From positions 1-64,000 of the forward strand of contig JABAZP010000015.1 in the NCBI GenBank assembly GCA_018608405.1: a stretch of 64,000 nucleotides of DNA, in the 5' to 3' direction. Numbering within the stretch: position 1 is the stretch's first letter; the number at the start of each line of letters is the position of its first letter. The position numbers were made by a program, and so were the translations under genes. Below, piece by piece: positions 8,937-17,301 of this stretch. Below the pieces are notes generated by a model. The model worked only from the letters and a program-made list of their open reading frames with translations, was not told where the DNA came from and did no database searches. Source of the DNA: Flavobacteriales bacterium (GTDB taxonomy: Bacteria > Bacteroidota > Bacteroidia > Flavobacteriales_E > Vicingaceae).

Positions 8937-11884
8937 TGAAAAAGATATTCACCATCTTATTAATTGTTCTAATTGGATTTACTGCATCCGCACAAGAAGT
9001 AGGAGGTACATTGACTGGTGTAATTACTGATGCTGAAACTGGTGAAACATTAATTGGAGCAAACGTCATTATTGTTGGAACCTACAAGGCGGCAAGTTCT
9101 GATTTTGAGGGTAAATACGTATTAGACAAGGTGAAGCAAGGGGACTATTCCATTAAGTTTAGTTACATCGGATACGCTGAAAAAATTTACAACGGTATTT
9201 CTTTTAAAGAAGGAAAAACCATGACGATTAACGTGGCCCTAACCACGAAAACAAATGCTATTGAAGAAGTCGAGATTGTTGGGGCAAAGAGTTTAGTAAA
9301 CCTGGAAGAGGCAAAATCTTCTGTAACCATTTCTCAAAAAGACATTGCTGACATGAATGTTAGAGACGTTCAAGAAGTGGCAGCAATGCAGTCGGGTGTT
9401 ACAAAATCACCTGATGGATTACAAATAAGAGGTGCTCGAGTATATGAAACACAATACATTGTAGACGGTATTTCGGCGCAAGATCCTTTAGCAGGTACGG
9501 GGTTTGGATTAAATGTTGCCTCTAGTTCAGTAGGTAGTATAGATATTGTTACCGGAGGTGTAGGAGCCGAGTTTGGAGACGGTTCTTCCGGATTAATTAA
9601 CACCACCATACGAGAAGGTGGAGATATTATGGAGTATGCCGGGACTTGGCAGCGAGATAATCTTGGATTTAACAGAAACCAAGGTACTGCATGGAATACA
9701 GACATTGTAGAATTTTCTGCAGGTGGACCAGTGCCATTTACAGATAAGAAAATGACCTTCTTTACCAACTTTACGGCAAGATTAACGGATACGTATTTCG
9801 GAGAAGAAGCTGACCAACTCGAGAGCTCATTATTTTCCTCTAGTGATCATCTAGCAAATGATTTTAGCACCTCTGAGTTTTGGAATAATAATGGAAGAAC
9901 GATAAGTAATGTTGGAGATTTTGTAGATAAACAGCGGAAGGGTTTTTTTGGAGATAATACTAGACAGTTATGGGCACCAAGACAAGACAATAATTGGACG
10001 AATACCTTAAAGTTATCGTACGATTTTGGTAATGGAACTAAATTAACTCTTACCAATCAGCACAGTTTAAGCATCAATCAAAATACGAGAACACTTCAAA
10101 TTGTAGGTTTTGATGCCATTCTTCAACCGGGTTACCAATTTGAACGAAGTTTGAATTTAGATAACGCAACAACCTACACGCATCACTCAAATTTAACGGC
10201 TTTAAATTTCAAAAAACTAATCAATGACAATTGGTGGTTCAACGTATCAGCAGGTCGTTTATTTACCAACTTACGCGCTGATGCTAACGGCAGACCATTT
10301 AGAGAAGAGACAATAGATCAATTATATGATGAGCGCTCTATTGTTACAGATCCAGTCTCTATTTTTAATCCGGGAGATGATGTTCAATTTGTGTTGCCAG
10401 GTCCGGGTTTAGTAAACAATGGCGGTATAAGCAACGTTTGGCACGATCACTACGCGCGAGAATACACCTTCAAAACAAAGTTTACGAGATACTCTACGTC
10501 TCAAAAGAACAAACTGAGCTTTGGAGTTGAGCACAAAAGCACAGAATACCAGTGGGTAGATGTAAGTAGCCCATGGATAGGTGCTCCAATTCAAATCAAT
10601 GATTCAGTCACATCTCCTTCAACGAGTGTAGGTTCTTCAAATGATATTTGGAAGGTGAACCCTTTCAACGGAGGAATATTTGTTAGTGATGAAATTCGGT
10701 ACAGAGGAATTATTGCCACTTTAGGTGCAAGACTGAATTATTGGGCGCCGGGTAAATTTGCAGATGATGCTGTGGCAGATCCAAACTCACCTGTTTTAGA
10801 CCAAGTGCGCGAAGATTACATGGACAAAACAACGAGTGTTTTTGGAAGAAGAATAAAGGCAAGAATTTTACCTCGAATAAATGTATCTTTTCCTGTTACA
10901 GAGAACAACGTTTTGTACTTTAACTACAGTCACCAAATGCGTTTGCCACATCCAAGGTTTGTGTATGCAGGTTTAGATGAAGAATTTCAAGACAGATCAT
11001 TTTTATCAAATTTGGGTAATCCAGACATTAATCCTGAAGTGAACATATCTTACGAAGTAGGGTACAAGACACAAATTACAAAAGACATCGGCTTGACCTT
11101 GGCGGCATTCAACAACAATCGCTTCGATTATATTGTCCAACGACGAGTAATTGTAACAGACCAAACAGGAAGACCCGTTACTAAGAGGATGTACATCAAT
11201 CAAGATTATGCTAGAATTTTTGGTTTAGAAGGTGGGGTTTCTGTGCGGTATGCAAAGTATTTCAGAACATTTATGAATGCTACCTACCAAGTAGCCAGAG
11301 GAAAGTCAAATTCAGCAAGAGAGTCAGGATTGCAAATTGAGCAAACAGGGGCAATAGCCTTATCGTCAGAGCAGTTTTTAGCATTTGACAGACCTTGGGA
11401 TGTTACCTTAGGAATTGTTTTTAGCACCGATTCAACTTTTAAAATAAGAGGGAAAGTTATTTCCGGATTGCGAATATTTGCCTCCTTTAACTATATCTCA
11501 GGCCTTCGATATACGCCACTTCGCCAAGAGGGTGTTAACTCAATTGGACGTCCACAATTTATTACTCTGGATGATGAGTACTTACAAGGCCAAGGCTCTG
11601 CTTGGTTTAACTCTGATTTAAAGATTAGTAAAAACATTTGGCTTTCTAAGGCAAAGAAATCTGGGTTAATTGTAAGTGTTGAGGTTCGTAATTTATTGAA
11701 CATGAAAAATGCTCAGCGAATTAATCCGGTGACCGGAAGAGGTTACGAACCTGGAGATGATGTACCAAACGAATGGAGAGATCCTAGGTTTATTGGTCCG
11801 GAAGAAAATGGCGTTCCACCGGACGATCCTGCAAGATATCAGGCACCAAGACAAATTTTATATGGCTTATCATTTAAATTTTAA
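8936..11884 (+). CDS. TonB-dependent receptor with N-terminal carboxypeptidase-regulatory-like domain
   Basis: The protein is about 982 residues from the ATG at 8936; a TTG three bases earlier is a less likely start. A signal peptide (KKIFTILLIVLIGFTASAQ) is followed by a CarboxypepD_reg-like domain (about 25-110: GVITDAETGETLIGANVII), a plug domain (about 120-230, VQEVAAMQSGVTKSPDGLQIRG type) and a 22-strand-type beta-barrel ending LYGLSFKF with a terminal Phe. It imports or displays an unknown ligand with TonB/ExbBD energy. It is translationally coupled to the lipoprotein before it and followed 10 bp later by a PorV/PorQ-like gene. No B12 or other riboswitch was seen upstream. The ligand cannot be inferred. 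Confidence 0.93.
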   Translation: MKKIFTILLIVLIGFTASAQEVGGTLTGVITDAETGETLIGANVIIVGTYKAASSDFEGKYVLDKVKQGDYSIKFSYIGYAEKIYNGISFKEGKTMTINVALTTKTNAIEEVEIVGAKSLVNLEEAKSSVTISQKDIADMNVRDVQEVAAMQSGVTKSPDGLQIRGARVYETQYIVDGISAQDPLAGTGFGLNVASSSVGSIDIVTGGVGAEFGDGSSGLINTTIREGGDIMEYAGTWQRDNLGFNRNQGTAWNTDIVEFSAGGPVPFTDKKMTFFTNFTARLTDTYFGEEADQLESSLFSSSDHLANDFSTSEFWNNNGRTISNVGDFVDKQRKGFFGDNTRQLWAPRQDNNWTNTLKLSYDFGNGTKLTLTNQHSLSINQNTRTLQIVGFDAILQPGYQFERSLNLDNATTYTHHSNLTALNFKKLINDNWWFNVSAGRLFTNLRADANGRPFREETIDQLYDERSIVTDPVSIFNPGDDVQFVLPGPGLVNNGGISNVWHDHYAREYTFKTKFTRYSTSQKNKLSFGVEHKSTEYQWVDVSSPWIGAPIQINDSVTSPSTSVGSSNDIWKVNPFNGGIFVSDEIRYRGIIATLGARLNYWAPGKFADDAVADPNSPVLDQVREDYMDKTTSVFGRRIKARILPRINVSFPVTENNVLYFNYSHQMRLPHPRFVYAGLDEEFQDRSFLSNLGNPDINPEVNISYEVGYKTQITKDIGLTLAAFNNNRFDYIVQRRVIVTDQTGRPVTKRMYINQDYARIFGLEGGVSVRYAKYFRTFMNATYQVARGKSNSARESGLQIEQTGAIALSSEQFLAFDRPWDVTLGIVFSTDSTFKIRGKVISGLRIFASFNYISGLRYTPLRQEGVNSIGRPQFITLDDEYLQGQGSAWFNSDLKISKNIWLSKAKKSGLIVSVEVRNLLNMKNAQRINPVTGRGYEPGDDVPNEWRDPRFIGPEENGVPPDDPARYQAPRQILYGLSFKF

Positions 11885-11894
11885 GATGAGAGAT

Positions 11895-12917
11895 ATGAAG
11901 AATATAGCGACTATTTTTATTGGTCTAGTGCTTTTAGTTTCTAGCGCGTCGGCACAATTAATACCCAACTTTGGAGCGCAGCGAGCAGGTTTGTCTACTC
12001 TTGCATTTTTGAAAAATGATTTAAATCCGCGTTCAACAGCTCTAAGTGGAGCAAGTGTGTCATTGGACGCTGATGCTTTTTCATCCTATACAAACCCCGC
12101 GGCAACAGCAGATTTAAAGAGTTTTCACGGAGCCATGAGTAATGTAACTATTGGGGCAGGAATTCAACAGTCTTTTTTATCTGTTTCAATACCGCGTAAA
12201 AAGAATTTTTCAACTTTCGGGTTTTCGCTAAACATGTTGAATTCTGGAGCAATGGAAAAACGTACGGAATTTCAACCGGAAGGTACTGGAGAGAAATTCT
12301 ACGTTACGAATATGGCGCTAGGTGGCACGTATGCTCAACAATTGAGTGACATGTTCTCAGCTGGAATTACCATGAAGTTTATATACGAGCAAATAGATAC
12401 CTATACAAATGCTACAGTTGCCGCTGATGTTAGCTTCTTGTATAAAACAGACTATAAAGATTTAAACTTTGCTGTAATGATTCAAAATTTTGGAGGTAGC
12501 TCTTCCATCAATGGAGATGATTTACCTGAGGATTTTAACCGAAACTTGAATCCAACTGCTGACGATTATTCTGTTCCAACTGTATTTAGTTTGGGAGCTT
12601 CAATTATACCTTGGAAAAAAGAAAAGCAGTCGTTGTTGATTGCACTGCAATTGAATCACCCTTCAGATAATGCTGAAAATTATAGAATTGGCTTAGAATA
12701 TGAGTACATGAAGTTATTGTATGTTAGAGCTGGTTATATGTTAAATGTGGCTAGTCAAAGCTTACCGACGTTCGGGTTTGGATTACGACACAGAATAGGG
12801 GCACACCCTTTTTACATCAACTACGCTGCTAATCCTACCGACTTCTTGGGTGTACAGCACACCGTTGGGTTGGCTATTGGAATAAATAAAATGGATCGAG
12901 AGAATGAAGAACGTTAG
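11895..12917 (+). CDS. PorV/PorQ-family outer-membrane protein
   Basis: The frame is open upstream into the receptor gene, but the signal peptide begins at MKNIATIFIGLVLLVSSASAQ, so the ATG at 11895 (or 11886) is the likely start, giving about 340 residues. The sequence after the signal (NFGAQRAGLSTLAFLKNDL, RSTALSGASVSLDADAFSSY, TNPAATA) is the hallmark N-terminus of PorV/PorQ (UPF0164-like) beta-barrels. In T9SS, PorV carries cargo to the sortase PorU and PorQ associates with PorZ. Paralogues like this one often sit next to TonB receptors and cargo genes. Here two T9SS cargo genes lie upstream in the same block. A dedicated shuttle for them is an inference. Confidence 0.82.
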   Translation: MKNIATIFIGLVLLVSSASAQLIPNFGAQRAGLSTLAFLKNDLNPRSTALSGASVSLDADAFSSYTNPAATADLKSFHGAMSNVTIGAGIQQSFLSVSIPRKKNFSTFGFSLNMLNSGAMEKRTEFQPEGTGEKFYVTNMALGGTYAQQLSDMFSAGITMKFIYEQIDTYTNATVAADVSFLYKTDYKDLNFAVMIQNFGGSSSINGDDLPEDFNRNLNPTADDYSVPTVFSLGASIIPWKKEKQSLLIALQLNHPSDNAENYRIGLEYEYMKLLYVRAGYMLNVASQSLPTFGFGLRHRIGAHPFYINYAANPTDFLGVQHTVGLAIGINKMDRENEER

Positions 12918-14085
12918 TATAAAGACACTTGGTTTTGCAGTACTGATGGTTCTCCTTTCAGGCTGTGAAAGCTATTTTGGTGATAAAACGGATTTGTCGT
13001 TTATTGAACTCCCTGAGCAGAATTTTCGTGAAGTAGCGTACGTTCCTGTTCAGCCAATTTTAACACAATTCGCATCTCCAACAGATGTTGTTGCCGGTTT
13101 TGATGAACTTATTTACGTGGTGGATAATGGCAGTCAGGAAGTTATTGCCTTGGACCAGTCTGGTAGAGAAATTGGCCGAAAATTTATTCAAGGAGCAATG
13201 ACCATGGCACAAGATAGGAGTCTTGATTTGTTGGTCATAGGAACCATCACTGATACTGCAAATTCTAGTATAGTAAGAAGTTGTATTTATCGTTTAGACT
13301 TATCAACTTCGATGGGGTATGGTCTGCGATTTGCTGAGTTTACGGATACCATCATTCACCCATTTTATTTTAAATCATCTTCCATTTCAAGTGATCAGGA
13401 TGTAAGTTTAAAAAATATTGCGGTGTTAGAAGATAACTCCTTCTATGTTACTAGAACTGGACCAAGAACAGTACCCACTAGAGACGATGCTATTTTGTTG
13501 TTTGACCAAAACGGCAGATTCATCACTCCTTTGGAAATAACAGATAGTCGAGGTGCTGTTTTTCGTGACTTTTTTAAAGATCCGGTAGGAATAACTAGTC
13601 TGGTAAAACCGCCACAGATTAATGTGGATACCAGAGGCGACTTTATTTTTACCTCTGTTGATCCAAATGGTGTTTTAAAAGTTCAATACATTGAGAAACT
13701 CGAATCTATCGATGGAACAGCGTATACACCAAAAGTTAATTTTAGTGCAGATACAACCTTGGCGAGCAGCTTTATTAATGAGCCATTTAAATTTGAACGA
13801 CCCTTAGACGTAGAGTTCACCGGTGATGGTACGAACTATATTTTCGTGATTGATGCGGAAAAGGATTCCTTGTACCAATTTACAGCAAATGGTCTAGAAG
13901 GGGTTGAACCTCCGCCCGCTTCTGGTCAAACAAAGTTTATCAAAACTTCTTTTGGAGGAACAGGTATTGGCGCTGCGCAGTTTAACGAACCAGCCGCGGT
14001 AGCTTACAACAACAGAATTCTTTACGTTGCTGATAAGGGAAATAGCAGATTATTACGTTTTAAACTGACCTTAGATATTCGTTAG
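12904..14085 (+). CDS. Lipoprotein with NHL/beta-propeller repeats
   Basis: The 393-residue protein overlaps the previous gene by 14 bp. Its lipoprotein signal is LGFAVLMVLLSGCES (Cys near residue 20). The rest has repeated propeller-like segments: FASPTDVVAGFDELIYVVD, GNSFYV-type strands, FERPLDVEFTGDGTNYIFVID and FNEPAAVAYNNRILYVADKG, which fit a six-bladed NHL or 6-blade propeller. Such lipoproteins close similar receptor/PorV-type operons in Bacteroidota; the role is probably ligand or protein binding at the cell surface. It is the last gene of the plus-strand block; the convergent CDGSH gene ends only 6 bp away and no terminator hairpin was seen. Confidence 0.78.
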   Translation: MKNVSIKTLGFAVLMVLLSGCESYFGDKTDLSFIELPEQNFREVAYVPVQPILTQFASPTDVVAGFDELIYVVDNGSQEVIALDQSGREIGRKFIQGAMTMAQDRSLDLLVIGTITDTANSSIVRSCIYRLDLSTSMGYGLRFAEFTDTIIHPFYFKSSSISSDQDVSLKNIAVLEDNSFYVTRTGPRTVPTRDDAILLFDQNGRFITPLEITDSRGAVFRDFFKDPVGITSLVKPPQINVDTRGDFIFTSVDPNGVLKVQYIEKLESIDGTAYTPKVNFSADTTLASSFINEPFKFERPLDVEFTGDGTNYIFVIDAEKDSLYQFTANGLEGVEPPPASGQTKFIKTSFGGTGIGAAQFNEPAAVAYNNRILYVADKGNSRLLRFKLTLDIR

Positions 14086-14091
14086 TTGTAG

Positions 14092-14517
14092 TTAACCCTT
14101 AAAGCTAGCTGCAACATGTGATCCATCACAATAAGGTTTGTTGTTTGAGGCTCCGCATCTGCAAAAGGCAGCTTTTGTCTTCACTTCTTTATTTCCATTC
14201 TGATCTGTCATTTCAAATGAACCGCTAACCATAAGAGGACCATTTTCAGCAACCGTTATGGCAGTAGAACTTTCAGTTTTCTCGCTTGATTCTTTATTAT
14301 TCATATAGTAGGTTAAAGCTCCCGAAGGACAGTTATCTATTTGTTTTTTTAATTTATCGGTAGTTGCATCTTCAGGAGTAATCCAAGGTTTTTTATTGGG
14401 ATCATAGACGTTAGGAAGCGTTGAAACACAAACTTTAGCATGGATACATTTAGCGGGTTTCCAAACCACCGTAAGCTCACCGTTGGTATATTCTTTATTG
14501 ATTTCTTTTTGATTCAT
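14092..14517 (-). CDS. Two-cluster iron-sulfur protein: divergent 4Fe-4S plus CDGSH domain
   Basis: From the ATG at 14517 the protein has 141 residues; the frame is open further upstream but those codons lack protein-like sequence. Residues about 10-70 form a small divergent 4Fe-4S mono-cluster domain (CIHAKVC, then NCPSGALTYY). Residues about 110-141 are a CDGSH domain (AFCRCGASNNKPYCDGSH) that binds a [2Fe-2S] cluster through three Cys and one His. Proteins with this layout are predicted cytosolic redox or cluster-transfer proteins of unknown partner. It is monocistronic and convergent with the beta-propeller lipoprotein. Confidence 0.85.
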   Translation of the reverse strand: MNQKEINKEYTNGELTVVWKPAKCIHAKVCVSTLPNVYDPNKKPWITPEDATTDKLKKQIDNCPSGALTYYMNNKESSEKTESSTAITVAENGPLMVSGSFEMTDQNGNKEVKTKAAFCRCGASNNKPYCDGSHVAASFKG

Positions 14518-14582
14518 AATTCTGGGGTTACTGATTTTGCAAGTAATGTAAGAAAAACTACTCGTGTTATTCAAATTTAGCG

Positions 14583-14816
14583 GACAATTTGCAGCATCTT
14601 TCTGTTTTAGGATTGAATTATGGGCAATTATCGAAATTTGAAGATAACGTAAATTTTCAATTGAGGGATATGAATGCAATTCGCATTGGACTTTCAAAAT
14701 ACTTTAAAGGCAACGATTTAAAACTGCAAACAGCCTTTTCTTCCATAACGGATAATTCAGGGCTAGAAGTTGTGACGATGTTACGAGGAGAGTTGCTTTT
14801 GCAGTTAATTTTTTAA
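14583..14816 (+). pseudogene. C-terminal remnant of an outer-membrane porin
   Basis: An open stretch with no good start codon encodes about 77 residues with alternating beta-strand character, including LNYGQLSKFED, ISYFKGNDLKLQ-like text (KYFKGNDLKLQTAFSS) and a terminal LRGELLLQLIF with final Phe. This resembles the last strands of phosphate-selective-type (OprO/P-like) porins. The N-terminal part is absent: sequence before 14583 is the divergent promoter and N-terminus of the CDGSH gene. It is best read as a decayed leftover. The family assignment rests on pattern only. Confidence 0.5.
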
Positions 14817-14857
14817 CCTTCTTGCGTTAGAAGTTAAATTACATTGTTAAAGAAACC

Positions 14858-15460
14858 TTAAACTTCTATAACTTTAGTTTTTGAGATGCTATCGTGCCAT
14901 CCGCTTGCCTCTGCATTTAAAAATGAGAAGGCGTTAAATGGAATATAACGGCAAAGAGAACGGATGACAATAGTTTTAAATTCGGGCTTTTCTCCTTTCT
15001 CATTGACAACTTTCGTCTTGGTAACATACTTTCCTATTGACCTCCCTGTTGTTGCTTCAAAAAGGCTGTAATAAAAGGTTCCAATAATTGCGGTTAAAAT
15101 ATAGTCAGTTACTTTTGAAACCACAATAGACTGACTTTCAAAATCGAATATCTCTACATTAAGTGCGATGCAAATTAAAGCGTAAAAGGTTCCTATAATC
15201 GAGCCTATAACAAATAAACATACTAGGTCAACTATGTAATTGATGAAACGTTGTTTTTGACTTGCAGCTTTGCCAACAAGGTTTGTGTCGAATTCTGACA
15301 AATAACTATTTTCAGTTTTACTTGTATCTTCCTCAAAAGTATCACAGGTGTCTTCAAAATCAGCTTTTTTGTTGGTCAAACTGCAAATAATACCCTGTTG
15401 TAAATCGAATTTCTGATTGGTGCAAATTTTGCAAAATCTTAGTTGCTCTGCTCTTGTCAT
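14858..15460 (-). CDS. RDD-family integral membrane protein with N-terminal Cys motif
   Basis: A 200-residue protein. Residues 9-40 contain CKICTNQKFDLQQGIICSLT followed by CDTFEED, a zinc-ribbon-like cysteine arrangement common ahead of membrane domains in Bacteroidota. From about residue 68 an RDD domain follows: QRFINYIVDLVCLFVIGSII (with the RDD-type R..D), a second helix near residues 90-110 and a third around TAIIGTFYYSLFE, then TTGRSIGKYVTKTKVV, the conserved RDD tail. Function is unknown; RDD proteins are proposed transporters or ion/stress-related factors. It appears to be a single gene. Confidence 0.8.
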   Translation of the reverse strand: MTRAEQLRFCKICTNQKFDLQQGIICSLTNKKADFEDTCDTFEEDTSKTENSYLSEFDTNLVGKAASQKQRFINYIVDLVCLFVIGSIIGTFYALICIALNVEIFDFESQSIVVSKVTDYILTAIIGTFYYSLFEATTGRSIGKYVTKTKVVNEKGEKPEFKTIVIRSLCRYIPFNAFSFLNAEASGWHDSISKTKVIEV

Positions 15461-15570
15461 ATTCTTGTAAAATAGTGGAACAAGAATAAGTATAATTTAA
15501 AGAACAATAATTGAGGAATGTACAAATACTTCTCGCGAGTAATAGGAGCAATCATATTTGTGAAATGCGA

Positions 15571-17238
15571 CTAAAACAATCCTGCAATTGTTCCATTTTC
15601 ATCCATTTCAATTTTTTCGGCAGACGGAGTAACTGGTAAACCGGGCATTCTTAGCATATTTCCGGCAATTGGAATGATAAAACCGGCTCCCGTCGCAATT
15701 TCAAACTCGCGAATGTGAATGTCAAAATTTTTGGGTCTTCCAATCAGCTTTTCGTTATCACTTAAGCTCTTCTGTGTCTTTGCCATACAAATGGGCAGCT
15801 TACCATAGCCCAAGCTTTCAAAACGCCTTAATTGATTTTTTGCTTTCGCAGTAAGTTCCACATTATTTGCACCGTAGATGGTTTTACAAATTTTTTCAAT
15901 CTTGTTAATAGGAGTATCCTCCAAGTCGTAAGTTGGAGTGAACTGCTGCTTGCAAGAAGCGGCAGCGGTAACGACTTTTTCAGCCAACTCATTGCAGCCT
16001 TTTCCTCCTTCAGCCCAACCGTAACTTAATGCAACTGGAACTCCCATTTTTTCGCAATGTGCATACACTGCAGCTTTTTCTGCTTCTGTATCACTACTGA
16101 AAGCATTGACAGAAACAACCACCGGCAATCCAAAACTCTGAATGCTTTCAATGTGTTTTTCTAAATTGGGCATTCCTTTCTCGAGAGCATCTACATTCTC
16201 ATCTGTCAATTGCTCTAAAGGCTGTCCTCCGTGGTACTTTAATGCCCGAATGGTTGCCACAACTACCACAGCCTTTGGAGATAGACCTGCTTTACGACAT
16301 TTAATATTTAAGAATTTCTCAGCACCTAAATCCGCAGCAAACCCAGCTTCTGTTACCACATAGTCACCCAAGCTCATTCCCATTTTAGTCGCAATAATAG
16401 AGTTGGTACCTTGCGCAATATTCGCAAACGGTCCACCGTGAAGAATAGCAGGATTTCCTTCGAGCGTTTGCACCAAGTTAGGTTTTATCGCATCTTTTAA
16501 CAGCACGGCAATAGCACCTGAAGCGTTGAGGTCTCTTGCGAAAACAGCCTTTCCCTCAAAAGTATCAGCAATGTAAATATTACCGCACATTTCTTGCAAG
16601 TCATCTAAGTCTTTGCACAAGCATAGAATAGCCATTATTTCAGAAGCTGCTGTAATGTTAAAACCGGTCTCACTTGGAATTCCTCCGGTTTTCCCCCCTA
16701 AACCAGTAACAATGTTTCGCAAGGAGCGATCGTTCATATCCATGCAGCGCTTCCAAATAACCGTTCTAGGATCAATTCCTAAATTCCTGCTTTTACTTTG
16801 TATGTTGTTGTCTATTAAGGCTGCTAATAGGTTATTCGCCATACCAATAGCATGAAAATCTCCTGTAAAATGCAAGTTAATGTCGACCATGGGAATAACC
16901 TGACTCCAACCGCCACCAGCAGCACCGCCTTTCATTCCAAATACAGGTCCTAAACTCGGTTCTCTTAGCACAACAACTGACTTTTTACCAATGTGATTTA
17001 ATCCATCACTTAAGCCAATAGAGGTAGTCGTTTTTCCTTCACCGGCAGGAGTAGGAGTGATGGCAGTTACCAAAATCAGATTACTTTGATTAATAGCGTT
17101 GTCATTGATTAGATCCAGTGGAAGCTTGGCCTTTTCATTGCCATAGTACTCCAAGCTCTCTTCTTGGATGCTAAGTTTCTTTGCTACCTCTCGAATGTGC
17201 TTGGCAGTAACTTTTTGTGCAATTTCTATGTCAGTCAT
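15571..17238 (-). CDS. fhs: Formate--tetrahydrofolate ligase
   Basis: At 555 residues this is the usual length for the enzyme, which makes 10-formyl-THF from formate, THF and ATP. The P-loop-like motif TPAGEGKTTTSIGL is near residue 65, followed by LREPSLGPVFGMKGGAAGGG, a signature of the family, and GDFHAI and GGPFANIAQGTNSI further on. The start MTDIEIAQKV matches the family N-terminus. The upstream gene on the same strand, a PLP enzyme, ends 63 bp before it. With folD at 34686 it supplies C1 units for purine and formyl-Met synthesis. No THF riboswitch was recognised upstream. Confidence 0.97.
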   Translation of the reverse strand: MTDIEIAQKVTAKHIREVAKKLSIQEESLEYYGNEKAKLPLDLINDNAINQSNLILVTAITPTPAGEGKTTTSIGLSDGLNHIGKKSVVVLREPSLGPVFGMKGGAAGGGWSQVIPMVDINLHFTGDFHAIGMANNLLAALIDNNIQSKSRNLGIDPRTVIWKRCMDMNDRSLRNIVTGLGGKTGGIPSETGFNITAASEIMAILCLCKDLDDLQEMCGNIYIADTFEGKAVFARDLNASGAIAVLLKDAIKPNLVQTLEGNPAILHGGPFANIAQGTNSIIATKMGMSLGDYVVTEAGFAADLGAEKFLNIKCRKAGLSPKAVVVVATIRALKYHGGQPLEQLTDENVDALEKGMPNLEKHIESIQSFGLPVVVSVNAFSSDTEAEKAAVYAHCEKMGVPVALSYGWAEGGKGCNELAEKVVTAAASCKQQFTPTYDLEDTPINKIEKICKTIYGANNVELTAKAKNQLRRFESLGYGKLPICMAKTQKSLSDNEKLIGRPKNFDIHIREFEIATGAGFIIPIAGNMLRMPGLPVTPSAEKIEMDENGTIAGLF

Positions 17239-17301
17239 TTATTATTGAGTTTTATGCCTTTCTGAGATTGAGCGGTGCAGGTAATAATCCTTTTTCAGCT
17301 A

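Noticed and set aside
9370-9768. 132-codon minus-strand frame in the TonB receptor gene
   Set aside because: Antisense to the conserved plug domain; no start context or homology pattern.
17239-17301. Possible THF riboswitch before fhs
   Set aside because: The gap is only 63 bp and shows no conserved pseudoknot elements.
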